A program made the position numbers and the translations under genes. Under the pieces are notes generated by a model. It did no database searches. It was not told the DNA's origin and worked only from the letters and a program-made list of their open reading frames with translations. 64,000 bases of DNA from Prado023 sp963774745 (GTDB lineage Bacteria > Actinomycetota > Actinomycetes > S36-B12 > CAIYMF01). Where the stretch lies: contig CAVZGE010000011.1 in the NCBI GenBank assembly GCA_963774745.1, positions 558,001-622,000 on the forward strand, given 5' to 3'. Within the stretch, counting starts at the first letter, position 1. Each line of letters starts with the position of its first letter. This document shows positions 54,242-63,398 of the stretch, one piece after another.

Positions 54242-55183
54242 ATGGAGCAGCTCACGTCGCCCGCATCCGGCCTCGGCATCGCCACCTTCGCCGGCGCCGC
54301 CCCCGACGCACCCATCCTCGACGTCTGGTACCCGGCGCCGGCGCTGTCCGCGGAGCCGGTCGCCGTGGCGCACCTCGAGGACGCGTGCGGCGAGGACCCG
54401 ATCCGTGGTGTGGTCACCCGGGTGGTCAGCACGACCATCGCCGACCTCTCGGCACCTCCGGCCGACATCGCCGACGCCTACCTGCGGCTGCACCTGCTCT
54501 CCCACCGCCTCGTCGCGCCGCGAACCATCAACGTGGACGGCATCTTCGGCGTGCTGCCCAACGTCGCGTGGACGTCCCTGGGCCCCGTGGCCATCGAGTC
54601 GCTCACCGAGGTGCGCATGCGAGCCCGGATCGCCGGAGAGCCGCTCACCGTGCTCAGCGTCGACAAGTTCCCGCGGATGGTCGACTACGTGGTGCCCTCG
54701 GGCGTTCGGATCGCCGACGCCGACCGGGTCCGCCTCGGGGCGCACCTTGCTGAGGGCACGACAGTCATGCACGAGGGGTTCTGCAACTTCAACGCCGGGA
54801 CGCTGGGCCCCTCGATGGTGGAGGGCCGGATCTCGGCCGGCGTGGTCGTCGGCGCCGGCTCGGACATCGGTGGCGGGGCCTCGATCATGGGGACGCTCTC
54901 CGGTGGCGGCAAGGAGCAGGTGACCATCGGTGAGGGCGCCCTGATCGGCGCCAACGGCGGCATCGGGATATCGCTGGGCGACCGGTCGGTGGTCGAGGCG
55001 GGCTGCTACGTCACCGCCGGGTCGAAGGTCCGGCTGCCCGACGGCGTGGTCGTGAAGGGTCGGGAGCTGTCCGGGGTCGCCGACCTGCTGTTCCGGCGCA
55101 ACTCGATGACCGGCGCGCTGGAGGCCACGCCGCGCACGGGGCACTGGGGCGGCCTGGCCGAGCACCTGCACGCCAACGACTGA
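54242..55183 (+). CDS. dapD: Tetrahydrodipicolinate N-succinyltransferase
   Basis: 313 residues of the actinobacterial DapD type: N-terminal domain, then left-handed beta-helix hexapeptides (VRLGAHLAEGTTVMHEGF, GASIMGTLSGGGKE, IGEGALIGANGGIGI). Succinylates the tetrahydrodipicolinate intermediate in DAP synthesis. The ATG is very close to TACGCT, which may be a -10, so the transcript could be leaderless. Confidence 0.95.
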   Translation: MEQLTSPASGLGIATFAGAAPDAPILDVWYPAPALSAEPVAVAHLEDACGEDPIRGVVTRVVSTTIADLSAPPADIADAYLRLHLLSHRLVAPRTINVDGIFGVLPNVAWTSLGPVAIESLTEVRMRARIAGEPLTVLSVDKFPRMVDYVVPSGVRIADADRVRLGAHLAEGTTVMHEGFCNFNAGTLGPSMVEGRISAGVVVGAGSDIGGGASIMGTLSGGGKEQVTIGEGALIGANGGIGISLGDRSVVEAGCYVTAGSKVRLPDGVVVKGRELSGVADLLFRRNSMTGALEATPRTGHWGGLAEHLHAND

Positions 55184-55244
55184 GGATCTGGCCAGGCGCG
55201 CTGACCCTGCGCCCGTTCCCGGCGGGCCCCGTAGGCTGAGGCAC

Positions 55245-55643
55245 ATGCGTGCCGCCGCCCTGCTCGTCCTCGGACTCCTGTTCGGGTTCGCGGGCGCGCT
55301 GATCCAGACCCACACGCTCACCGTCGGTTCGGTGCGGCTGCCGAGCGGCGCCCTGGTCACGCTGGTCGCGGTCGTCCTGGTGGCGCGCGCCGGCGCCTGG
55401 TGGCAGGGCTCCCGGCTCGGGGCCATCACGTTCTCCGTCGGGTGGCTGGCCGCCACCCTGATGATGGGCTCGAAGACCGGCGCCGGCGACCTCGTCCTCG
55501 ACAGCGGCACCCGCCCGATGGGATACCTCATCGGCGGCACGATCCTGCTGGCCGCTGCCTGTGGCTTCCCGTTGCTGCCCGCCGACGACACCCCCGACCG
55601 GCCGGTCGCGGTCCCGGCCGGGGCCGAGACGCCCGATGCCTGA
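55245..55643 (+). CDS. DUF6113-like membrane protein
   Basis: 132 residues, four hydrophobic helices (LLVLGLLFGFAGALIQ, ALVTLVAVVLVARAGAWW, FSVGWLAATLMM, GYLIGGTILLAAACGFPLL). Matches the small actinobacterial DUF6113 type in length and layout. Its end overlaps the start of the flavin reductase gene by 8 bases. Function unknown. Confidence 0.72.
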   Translation: MRAAALLVLGLLFGFAGALIQTHTLTVGSVRLPSGALVTLVAVVLVARAGAWWQGSRLGAITFSVGWLAATLMMGSKTGAGDLVLDSGTRPMGYLIGGTILLAAACGFPLLPADDTPDRPVAVPAGAETPDA

Positions 55644-56124
55644 GCCGACCGCCGCCCAGTTCCGGCGGGCGACCGCGCGCTACGCCACCGGTATCGCCGT
55701 GGTCACGACCGTGGCTGACGGCGTGGACCATGCGATGACAGCCAACTCCTTCACGTCGGTCTCGCTGGACCCACTCCTGGCGCTGGTGTGCGTGGAGCGG
55801 GACTCGCGGTTCCATGGCGCGGTCCTGGCAGCGGACGCCTGGGCGGTGTCGTTCCTGCCCGAGGGCCAGGAGGCCACGGCCCGGTGGTTCGCCACGCGCG
55901 GCCGGCCGCTGTCCGGGCAGTTCGACCGGGTGCCCACCAGACGCGCCGCCAACGGCTGCCTGCTGCTCACCGAGGGCCTGGCGGGCCTCGAGCTGCGCAC
56001 CGCGCAGGTCGTGCCGGCCGGCGACCACGACATCCTCATCGGTGCCGTCACCCGGGTGCACGAGGCGGTCGCCCGGGCCCGGCCGCTGGTGTACTTCGGC
56101 TCGACGTTCCACGGGATCGCCTGA
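55636..56124 (+). CDS. Flavin reductase-like (FMN-binding split barrel) protein
   Basis: 162 residues from ATG 55636. FRRATARYATGIAVVTT, MTANSFTSVSLDPLLALVCV and FLPEGQEATARWFA are the flavin-binding segments of HpaC-type NAD(P)H:flavin reductases. Likely supplies reduced flavin to an unlinked monooxygenase. Translationally overlaps the DUF6113 gene. Confidence 0.9.
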   Translation: MPEPTAAQFRRATARYATGIAVVTTVADGVDHAMTANSFTSVSLDPLLALVCVERDSRFHGAVLAADAWAVSFLPEGQEATARWFATRGRPLSGQFDRVPTRRAANGCLLLTEGLAGLELRTAQVVPAGDHDILIGAVTRVHEAVARARPLVYFGSTFHGIA

Positions 56125-56160
56125 CGGCCGGCTCCCCGGCAACGACCTACCATGGGGGGC

Positions 56161-57882
56161 GTGACCATCCCCCCAGACAGCACCCCTGCTCCGCCGCGCC
56201 ACCGTGGTCGGTGGATCGCGCTCGCACTCGGTGCCGGCGCCCTGGTGCTGGTCGGCGGGTACGCCGCACTCGTCGTGTCGGTCTCCGGCGACGTCCCGGC
56301 CGGCACCTCCGTGCGCGGGGTGGACATCGGGGGCATGACCACCGAGGAGGCAGCAGCCACCCTCGAGGAGGAGCTCGGCGACGAGGCGGAGGCGCCCATC
56401 CCGGTCTCGGCCGGCGAGGCCACGACCGAGCTCGAGCCGGCGGAGTCCGGACTGGCCGTCGACTGGGAGGCAACGGCCTCGCAGGCTTCTGGGCTCATCC
56501 TCAACCCGGTCGACCTGATCGCCCACCTGCGCGGTGAGGTCGAGCTCGAGCCGATCACCACGACGGACACCGACGCGCTGGTCGCCTCCCTGAGCGGCCT
56601 GGCCGAGACGTCTGCCACGGAACCCGTCGAGCCCGGGATCCGGTACACCAAGAAGGCGGTCGCCACGCTCAGCACGGGGCAGCCCGGAACAGCCATGGAC
56701 GTCCCCGGCGCGGCCGACCTGGTGTCTGCGGCCTACTTCGCACCCGACGTCACCACGCTGGTCCTGCCCATGACCACCGTCGCCACCCAGGTCTCCGACG
56801 ATGCGGCCCGCACCGTGTTCAGCGACCTGGCCGAGCCCGCAGTGGCCCTGCCGGTCGCGCTGGCCGTCGGCGAGGACAGCGCCACGATCCAGCCGGCCGA
56901 CATCGCGAAGACCCTGACGTTCGAGCCTGAGGGCAGCACCCTGGCCGCATCCCTCGACGGGGCAGAGCTCCACGACCTCCTCGAGGACGAGCTGGCGGGG
57001 ATCGAGCGCCCCGGGCGGGACGCGTCGTTCCGGATCTCCGCCGGCAAGCCGGTGGTCGTGCCCTCGAAGACCGGTCGCTCGGTGGACTCCACGGAGCTGG
57101 GTACGGCCGTCCTGGCCGTCCTGGGCGGCACCTCGCCCGAGGACCGGAAGGCCGTCGTGGCCCTGAGCATCTCCGAGCCGGACCTCACCACCGCCCAGGC
57201 CAAGGCACTGAACATCACGGAGAAGCTGTCGAGCTTCCGCCAGGCCTTCGTCCCCGCGGAGTACCGCTACATCAACGTCGGCCAGGCCGCCAAGCGCCTG
57301 AACGGAACGGTCCTCGAGCCCGGCGAGACGTTCTCGATGAACGACACGGTCAAGGAGCGGACCCGCGCCAACGGCTACACCGAGGGGTTCATCATCTCCG
57401 GCGGTCGCTTCCGCGAGGAGCTCGGCGGCGGCGTGTCGATCATCACCACCGCCACCTGGACGGCGGGCTTCTTCGCGGGCCTCGAACGCGTCGAGCAGCA
57501 CCCGCACGGCCTGTACATCAGCCGCTACCAGGCCGGCCTCGAGGCAACCGTGGCGTGGGGCCTGCTGGACCTGAAGATGCGCAACGAGACCGGCAACGGC
57601 GTGCTCATCACCGCGACCCGGTTCACCGACGGTGTGCTCATCGAGATGTGGGGCACGAAGAAGTGGGACGACGTGACCGCCACGTTCACCGAGCGCCGCA
57701 ACTACACCGACTTCCAGACCATCTACGACGACGGCGAGCGCTGCGTTCCCTCGGAGGGCGTGCGTGGGTTCTCGATCGCGGTCACCCGCAGGCGGATCAT
57801 CGACGGCAAGTCGGTGAGCACCGAGACCTGGCCGACCACGTACAAGCCGACCCCGAACGTCGTCTGCGGCCCGAGGCCCTGA
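56161..57882 (+). CDS. VanW-family envelope protein
   Basis: 573 residues from GTG 56161 directly after a GGGGGG ribosome site. One N-terminal membrane helix (WIALALGAGALVLVGGYAAL), peptidoglycan-binding-like repeats (VPAGTSVRGVDIGGMTTEEAA), then the VanW domain (LEPGETFSMNDTV, GGGVSIITTATWTAGFFAGL). The family's usual Cys-Gln-Val triplet is here Gly-Val-Ser-Ile. Extracellular, tethered. Function unknown. Confidence 0.9.
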   Translation: MTIPPDSTPAPPRHRGRWIALALGAGALVLVGGYAALVVSVSGDVPAGTSVRGVDIGGMTTEEAAATLEEELGDEAEAPIPVSAGEATTELEPAESGLAVDWEATASQASGLILNPVDLIAHLRGEVELEPITTTDTDALVASLSGLAETSATEPVEPGIRYTKKAVATLSTGQPGTAMDVPGAADLVSAAYFAPDVTTLVLPMTTVATQVSDDAARTVFSDLAEPAVALPVALAVGEDSATIQPADIAKTLTFEPEGSTLAASLDGAELHDLLEDELAGIERPGRDASFRISAGKPVVVPSKTGRSVDSTELGTAVLAVLGGTSPEDRKAVVALSISEPDLTTAQAKALNITEKLSSFRQAFVPAEYRYINVGQAAKRLNGTVLEPGETFSMNDTVKERTRANGYTEGFIISGGRFREELGGGVSIITTATWTAGFFAGLERVEQHPHGLYISRYQAGLEATVAWGLLDLKMRNETGNGVLITATRFTDGVLIEMWGTKKWDDVTATFTERRNYTDFQTIYDDGERCVPSEGVRGFSIAVTRRRIIDGKSVSTETWPTTYKPTPNVVCGPRP

Positions 57883-57904
57883 CCCCTGGCGCAGCCGCGG
57901 CTGC

Positions 57905-57923
57905 CGTGGCCGCTGCGGCCACG
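57905..57923 (+). terminator. Small hairpin after the VanW gene
   Basis: CGTGGCCG and CGGCCACG pair around a 3-base loop, 22 bases past the stop. Similar G+C-rich sequence follows to about 57944. Confidence 0.45.
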
Positions 57924-58012
57924 CCCACTTCGGCCGCGGCCACGTGACAGGACCGATCGGCTGTCCCACCACTAGGATCGGCTGCGTCGGAGACGAGATT
58001 GGAGCACACCCC

Positions 58013-58339
58013 ATGACCTATGTGATCGCACTGCCCTGCGTCGACCTCAAGGACAAGGCCTGCATCGAGGAATGCCCGGTCGACTGCATCTACGAGGGCG
58101 AGCGGATGCTCTACATCCATCCCGACGAGTGCGTGGACTGTGGGGCGTGCGAGCCGGTCTGCCCGGTCGAGGCGATCTACTACGAGGACGACGTCCCGGC
58201 CGAGTGGAGCGACTACACCGCGGCCAACGCCGAGTTCTTCAACGACCTGGGATCGCCCGGCGGCGCGGCGAAGCTCGGCCTGATCGCCAACGACGTCCCC
58301 CTGGTCAAGGCCCTCCCGCCGCAGGAGCACGACCACTGA
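58013..58339 (+). CDS. fdxA: FdxA-type 7Fe ferredoxin
   Basis: 108 residues. CVDLKDKACIEECPVDCIYE and ECVDCGACEPVCPVEAIYY hold the cysteines for one 3Fe-4S and one 4Fe-4S cluster; the C-terminal LGSPGGAAKLG region is as in mycobacterial FdxA/FdxC. Cytosolic electron carrier. Its stop overlaps the presumed dapC start. Confidence 0.96.
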   Translation: MTYVIALPCVDLKDKACIEECPVDCIYEGERMLYIHPDECVDCGACEPVCPVEAIYYEDDVPAEWSDYTAANAEFFNDLGSPGGAAKLGLIANDVPLVKALPPQEHDH

Positions 58340-59415
58340 GAACCCTCCCCGACTTCCCGTGGGACCGGCTGACCCCGGCCAAGCAGCGGGCGGCCGCCCA
58401 CCCCGGCGGGATCGTCGACCTGTCCATCGGGACCCCCGTGGACCCGACCCCGCCGGTCATCGCCCAGGCGTTGGTCGCGGCGGCGGACTCCCCCGGCTAC
58501 CCGCTGACCACCGGCGCCCCAGCGACCCGGGAGGCCATCCGCGCGTGGGTCTCGCGTCGGCTCGGCGCCCCGGCGAGCACCGACGTCCTGCCGACGATCG
58601 GGACCAAGGAGTTCGTGGCCTGGTTGCCCACCCTCCTGGGGCTGGGGCCGCAGGACCGCGTGGTGATCCCCGAGCTGGCCTACCCCACCTATGACGTGGG
58701 GGCGCGCCTGGCCGGCGCGCAGGTCGTCGTCTCGGACTCCCTCACGGCGATCGGCCCGGCGCGGGTGGCACTGCTGTGGCTGAACTCCCCCAGCAACCCG
58801 ACCGGCAAGGTGCTTCCCGTCGAGCACATGGCCAAGGTGGTCGCGTGGGCCCGGGAGCGCGGCGTGCTGGTGGTCTCCGACGAGTGCTACTTCGAGCTGC
58901 CGTGGACCGAGCAACCCGTCTCCGTGCTGCACCCCGACGTCTGCGGTGGCGATCCGACCGGCGTGATCGCCCTGCACTCGCTGTCGAAGCGATCGAATCT
59001 CGCCGGCTACCGGTTCGGGTTCGCGGCCGGGGATCCGACGGTCATCGCTGACCTGCTGGAGGTGCGCAAGCACGCCGGGATGATGGTGCCCGGTCCCGTG
59101 CAGGCCGCCGCAGTCGCCGCCCTGGGCGATGATGCGCACGTGGTGGCACAGCGAGCCGTCTACCGGTCGCGGCGTGAAGTCCTGAGCGCCGCCCTGACGG
59201 AGTCCGGCTTCCGGATCGACGAGTCCGCCGCCGGGCTCTACCTGTGGGCCACCCGTGGCGAGCCGTGCTGGCAGACCGTGGCCTGGCTGGCCGAGCGTGG
59301 GATCCTCGTCGCCCCCGGCGAGTTCTACGGCGCCGCTGGCGCCCAGCACGTCCGGGTCGCGCTCACGGCCACCGACGAACGCGTCGCCGCCGCCGCCGAC
59401 CGCCTGAACCTCTGA
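58336..59415 (+). CDS. dapC: Succinyldiaminopimelate transaminase with probable CTG start
   Basis: 359 residues. Class I/II aminotransferase with LSIGTPVDPTPP, NSPSNPTGKVLP and the PLP lysine in SLSKRSNLAGYRFGF. No ATG, GTG or TTG in frame lies between the fdxA stop and the conserved FPWDRLTPAKQ. CTG at 58336 overlaps the fdxA TGA (CTGA) and has AGGAG 8 bases upstream, so it is the likely start. Works with DapD and DapE in this window. Confidence 0.9.
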   Translation: MRTLPDFPWDRLTPAKQRAAAHPGGIVDLSIGTPVDPTPPVIAQALVAAADSPGYPLTTGAPATREAIRAWVSRRLGAPASTDVLPTIGTKEFVAWLPTLLGLGPQDRVVIPELAYPTYDVGARLAGAQVVVSDSLTAIGPARVALLWLNSPSNPTGKVLPVEHMAKVVAWARERGVLVVSDECYFELPWTEQPVSVLHPDVCGGDPTGVIALHSLSKRSNLAGYRFGFAAGDPTVIADLLEVRKHAGMMVPGPVQAAAVAALGDDAHVVAQRAVYRSRREVLSAALTESGFRIDESAAGLYLWATRGEPCWQTVAWLAERGILVAPGEFYGAAGAQHVRVALTATDERVAAAADRLNL

Positions 59416-59869
59416 CCCGCACTCCTCACGCCCCGGCGACCCCCGCCCGAGCGGCCCCGGCCAGCGGCCCGGCCAGCGGCCCCGACCTGACCCGCGCCCA
59501 GACCTGTCCCCGGCAATCCCGGTCCGGTCCGGTCCGGCCAGTAGCAGCCACCCTGGCCGACCACCGCGCCACCGCGCCGCTGCGCCGCTGCGCCGATCCC
59601 AGGCACCCGGGTGAGCCCGCCCGCACCGATCCGTGCGCCCGTTCCCGTCGATCGGCGACCCCCGCCCCCCAACGGCACCGAGCCTCGCGGCAGTGGGCGT
59701 CGAAAGGCACGTCCCCGTCGCTGCGGGAACGACGTGAGCGGGCGCGAGGCTGTGCGAACCCCCCTGGGCCCGGTGGGAACAGCCGCCCTATCGACGTGAT
59801 TGGGCGCGGGGTTCCCGGCTCCCGGGCCGGGGCGACCCGGCAGGCCGTGGGCGGAAACGGCAGGCGCCT
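59416..59869. other. Intergenic region with repeat element F
   Basis: 454 bases between convergent genes. G+C-rich spacer on the left, with short repeats such as GGTCCGGTCC near 59520; element F on the right. No gene supported. Confidence 0.6.
59626..59816 (+). repeat. Four-arm intergenic repeat element, copy F
   Basis: Arms 59626-59655 and 59680-59707 (reverse), 59728-59752 and 59788-59816 (forward). Gaps 24, 20 and 35 bases. Inner arms share AGCCTCGCG/CGCGAGGCT. It ends 54 bases from the stop of the nuclease-like gene. Confidence 0.75.
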
Positions 59870-60859
59870 TCAGCCCCGGTTGCGGGCGTCGATCGACGCC
59901 TGGAGCCTGGCCATCACGTCGGCGGGCCGCCGACGGATGTCGCGGTCACCCCAGCGGATCACCCGGTAACCCATCTGCTCGAGGAGCTCCTGGCGCCACT
60001 TCTCGGCACGCAGGTCCTCCGGGGTCCGGTACTTCCCCATGCCATCGGCCTCCCCGATGACCATCGCGTCCTCCCACAGGAAGTCCGGGTACATGTCACC
60101 CTCGGGAGTGCGGATCCGTACCTGGAGCTGCGGCAGGGGGAGTCCGAAGACCACCATCTGGCCGAAGCTGAAGGACTCCAAGGGGGACTCTCGACGCGGA
60201 TCCACATGCGCCAGGTGCTCGGCCAGTCGAGCGCGCGTGAACTGCGTGGCAGCAGGGACCGCCGCCTCGACCAACGGCCGGCAGGAGGACGCGAGGCTCT
60301 GCGGACGCACGTAGTGGTCGCGCACTCGATGCTCGCCGGCCGCAGCGACGAGGACCCTGCGCGCGGCGGCATCGAGGGTGATCAGCGCCTCCGGCAGCCC
60401 ATGCTGGGCGGCCACATCCACCGCGGTGCGTGCCTGCGACGTCACCAGGAGGCCGGTCGGGTGCGCCACGCGATGCTCGGCCGGCAGATCCCGCACCGCC
60501 ACTGCGAATCCCCGTCCGGCCTCCGACCTGACCCCGGGCCGTGTCGGCATGATGAACGCTGCGGGCATGTGCACTGCGGCCGAAGGATCGTTGAGGGGCA
60601 GGTCCCAGGCGAGGGCCGCCGTGTGGTGGCTGGCGATGGCATGGGGGCGCAGCACCTGGTGGGCCAGGGCATGGACGAGGTGCAGTCCGGCATCATCGGC
60701 AGGCAGGGCCGCGGCGTTGATGAGGACGCCACGGGCCAGCGGGACCACCCGTCCGGTCCGCACGGCTGTCCGCAGGGCAGCGGGGGTCACGCCCAACGGG
60801 GTCACGTGGTCCAGCGTGAAGGGGGTGTGGGGAGGGTCCCACCTGATGGTTCGCGGCAC
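59870..60859 (-). CDS. AbiEi/DUF559-like protein with PD-(D/E)XK nuclease-like C terminus (copy 2)
   Basis: 329 residues, about half identical by eye to the copy at 23147 and the same length. Shared blocks include TPFTLDHVTPLGVT, VLRPHAIASHHTAALAWDL, QARTAVDVA, LPEALITLDAAAR and DPRRESPLESFSFG. Motifs YPDFLWEDAMVIGEADGMGKY and EKWRQELLEQMGYRVIRW keep the presumed nuclease residues. It lies exactly between repeat elements F and G. Function unknown. Confidence 0.68.
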   Translation of the reverse strand: MPRTIRWDPPHTPFTLDHVTPLGVTPAALRTAVRTGRVVPLARGVLINAAALPADDAGLHLVHALAHQVLRPHAIASHHTAALAWDLPLNDPSAAVHMPAAFIMPTRPGVRSEAGRGFAVAVRDLPAEHRVAHPTGLLVTSQARTAVDVAAQHGLPEALITLDAAARRVLVAAAGEHRVRDHYVRPQSLASSCRPLVEAAVPAATQFTRARLAEHLAHVDPRRESPLESFSFGQMVVFGLPLPQLQVRIRTPEGDMYPDFLWEDAMVIGEADGMGKYRTPEDLRAEKWRQELLEQMGYRVIRWGDRDIRRRPADVMARLQASIDARNRG

Positions 60860-61197
60860 CGGTCCACCTTGGCGGCAGGCCGCCGCCCTGGGAATCCCCC
60901 ACTCGGGATCCTGTGGACACAGGCGGCCGGGGTCGCACCCCCCGCGGAGTCCCCGGGTCGGACCACGCGCCCACTCACGTCGCTAGGCCACCAGGTCCAT
61001 CGACCATAAGGGAACCTCGCGCCCGGTCACGTCGAAAGACCCGGTCACACGTCCCGGGGATCGACGGAAGCGGGCGCGAGGTCGCGGCCACGGCGAATCT
61101 CGGCGACCTGGCGTTGGCGGGATCGACAGAAGAGGCCGCGAGGCTCCTGGTCGCTGCGGACCACGCCGCGCGGGGTCAGCGGCGGCGCGCGGTCTCC
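60860..61197. other. Intergenic region with repeat element G
   Basis: 338 bases between two minus-strand genes. It holds element G and, right of it, a short direct repeat of GTCGATGCGGACCACG-like sequence around 61150-61220 that runs into the VOC stop. No gene supported. Confidence 0.55.
60961..61147 (+). repeat. Four-arm intergenic repeat element, copy G
   Basis: Arms 60961-60987 (most degenerate) and 61010-61038 (reverse), 61057-61085 and 61118-61147 (forward). Gaps 22, 18 and 32 bases, same orientation as E and F. Inner arms pair over 11 bp (CCTCGCGCCCG with CGGGCGCGAGG). Confidence 0.72.
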
Positions 61198-61842
61198 TCA
61201 GTCGATGCGGACCACGCCGCGCGGGGTCAGGAGGGTGACGGCGACCAGGCCCGGGCCGGCGGGGTCGTCCTCGTCGAGCCAGGCAACCTCCACCTCGTCG
61301 AGGGGATGGTGCGCGGGCTCGCCCAACCACGCGGCCACGCGGTCGGGCGATCCGGCGATGTCGAGCTGTGCGATGCTCACGTCCCGCCCGCCGGCGGAGG
61401 GATGGTGATCACCGTCGGCCTCCCAGTGCACGAAGAACGGCAGCTGGGCATCGGTCATGGTGTCCAGGACGCCGATCTGCTGCCAGCGCAGGTCGTACCC
61501 GTCCGGCCGCACGCGGTGGCCCTCGACAGCCTGCCGGCCCAGGCGGGCCTCGACGTCGGCCATGTCGGTCACGGACACGACCCATCCCATCCAGCCGCCG
61601 CCCTCATCTGCCCGCGCACGCACCGCTCGGCCGAAGGGCGCGCTGTAGGCAGCCGGGTGGTCGAGCGCGGCAACGACCTCGAGGTAGGTCCCACCGGCCA
61701 GCGGGAGGATGAAGTTCCGGGTGCCGAACCGCGGGTGCAGGCCGCCGTCGGTGAAGGTCGCACCGAGGGCGGATCCGATCCGCTGGACGGTGTCGGCGAG
61801 GTGATCGACCGGGGCGGCGTACGAGACATGATCGAGTCGCAT
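61198..61842 (-). CDS. VOC/glyoxalase-like domain protein
   Basis: 214 residues from ATG 61842 (MRLDHVSYAAPVDHLADTV). GGLHPRFGTRNFILPLAGGTYLEVV and the second half (AQLPFFVHWEADGDHHPS) match the glyoxalase-like family with paired beta-alpha-beta modules. Metal-dependent activity possible; substrate unknown. The frame is open to 62043 but upstream sequence is not family-like. Confidence 0.85.
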   Translation of the reverse strand: MRLDHVSYAAPVDHLADTVQRIGSALGATFTDGGLHPRFGTRNFILPLAGGTYLEVVAALDHPAAYSAPFGRAVRARADEGGGWMGWVVSVTDMADVEARLGRQAVEGHRVRPDGYDLRWQQIGVLDTMTDAQLPFFVHWEADGDHHPSAGGRDVSIAQLDIAGSPDRVAAWLGEPAHHPLDEVEVAWLDEDDPAGPGLVAVTLLTPRGVVRID

Positions 61843-62063
61843 GACCCCATCGAACACCCACCCGTTCCACCCTCTGGCAGGGCCCCCCGAATCCGGGACA
61901 TCAGCCCCTTGACATGGGACCCCCACAGGTGGGAGAGACATACCCAGCGGGGTACCGGCCGGGGAGCCCGGAACCCGGGCCCCAGGGGCGATCCCGCACG
62001 ACGCAGGTGCCGCCGCGTGGATAGGGTGGGCGCACCGCACCACCCTCGGCAGGGGAGGACCAC

Positions 62064-63356
<1,293 letters not shown>

Positions 63357-63357
63357 A

Positions 63358-63396
63358 CCCCGGGCCGGGCGCCCCCGCGCGGCGCCCGGCCCGGGG
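63358..63396. terminator. Perfect 16-bp bidirectional terminator
   Basis: CCCCGGGCCGGGCGCC at 63358-63373 pairs exactly with 63381-63396 across a 7-base loop, between the convergent citrate synthase and M41 protease genes. Confidence 0.85.
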
Positions 63397-63398
63397 AG

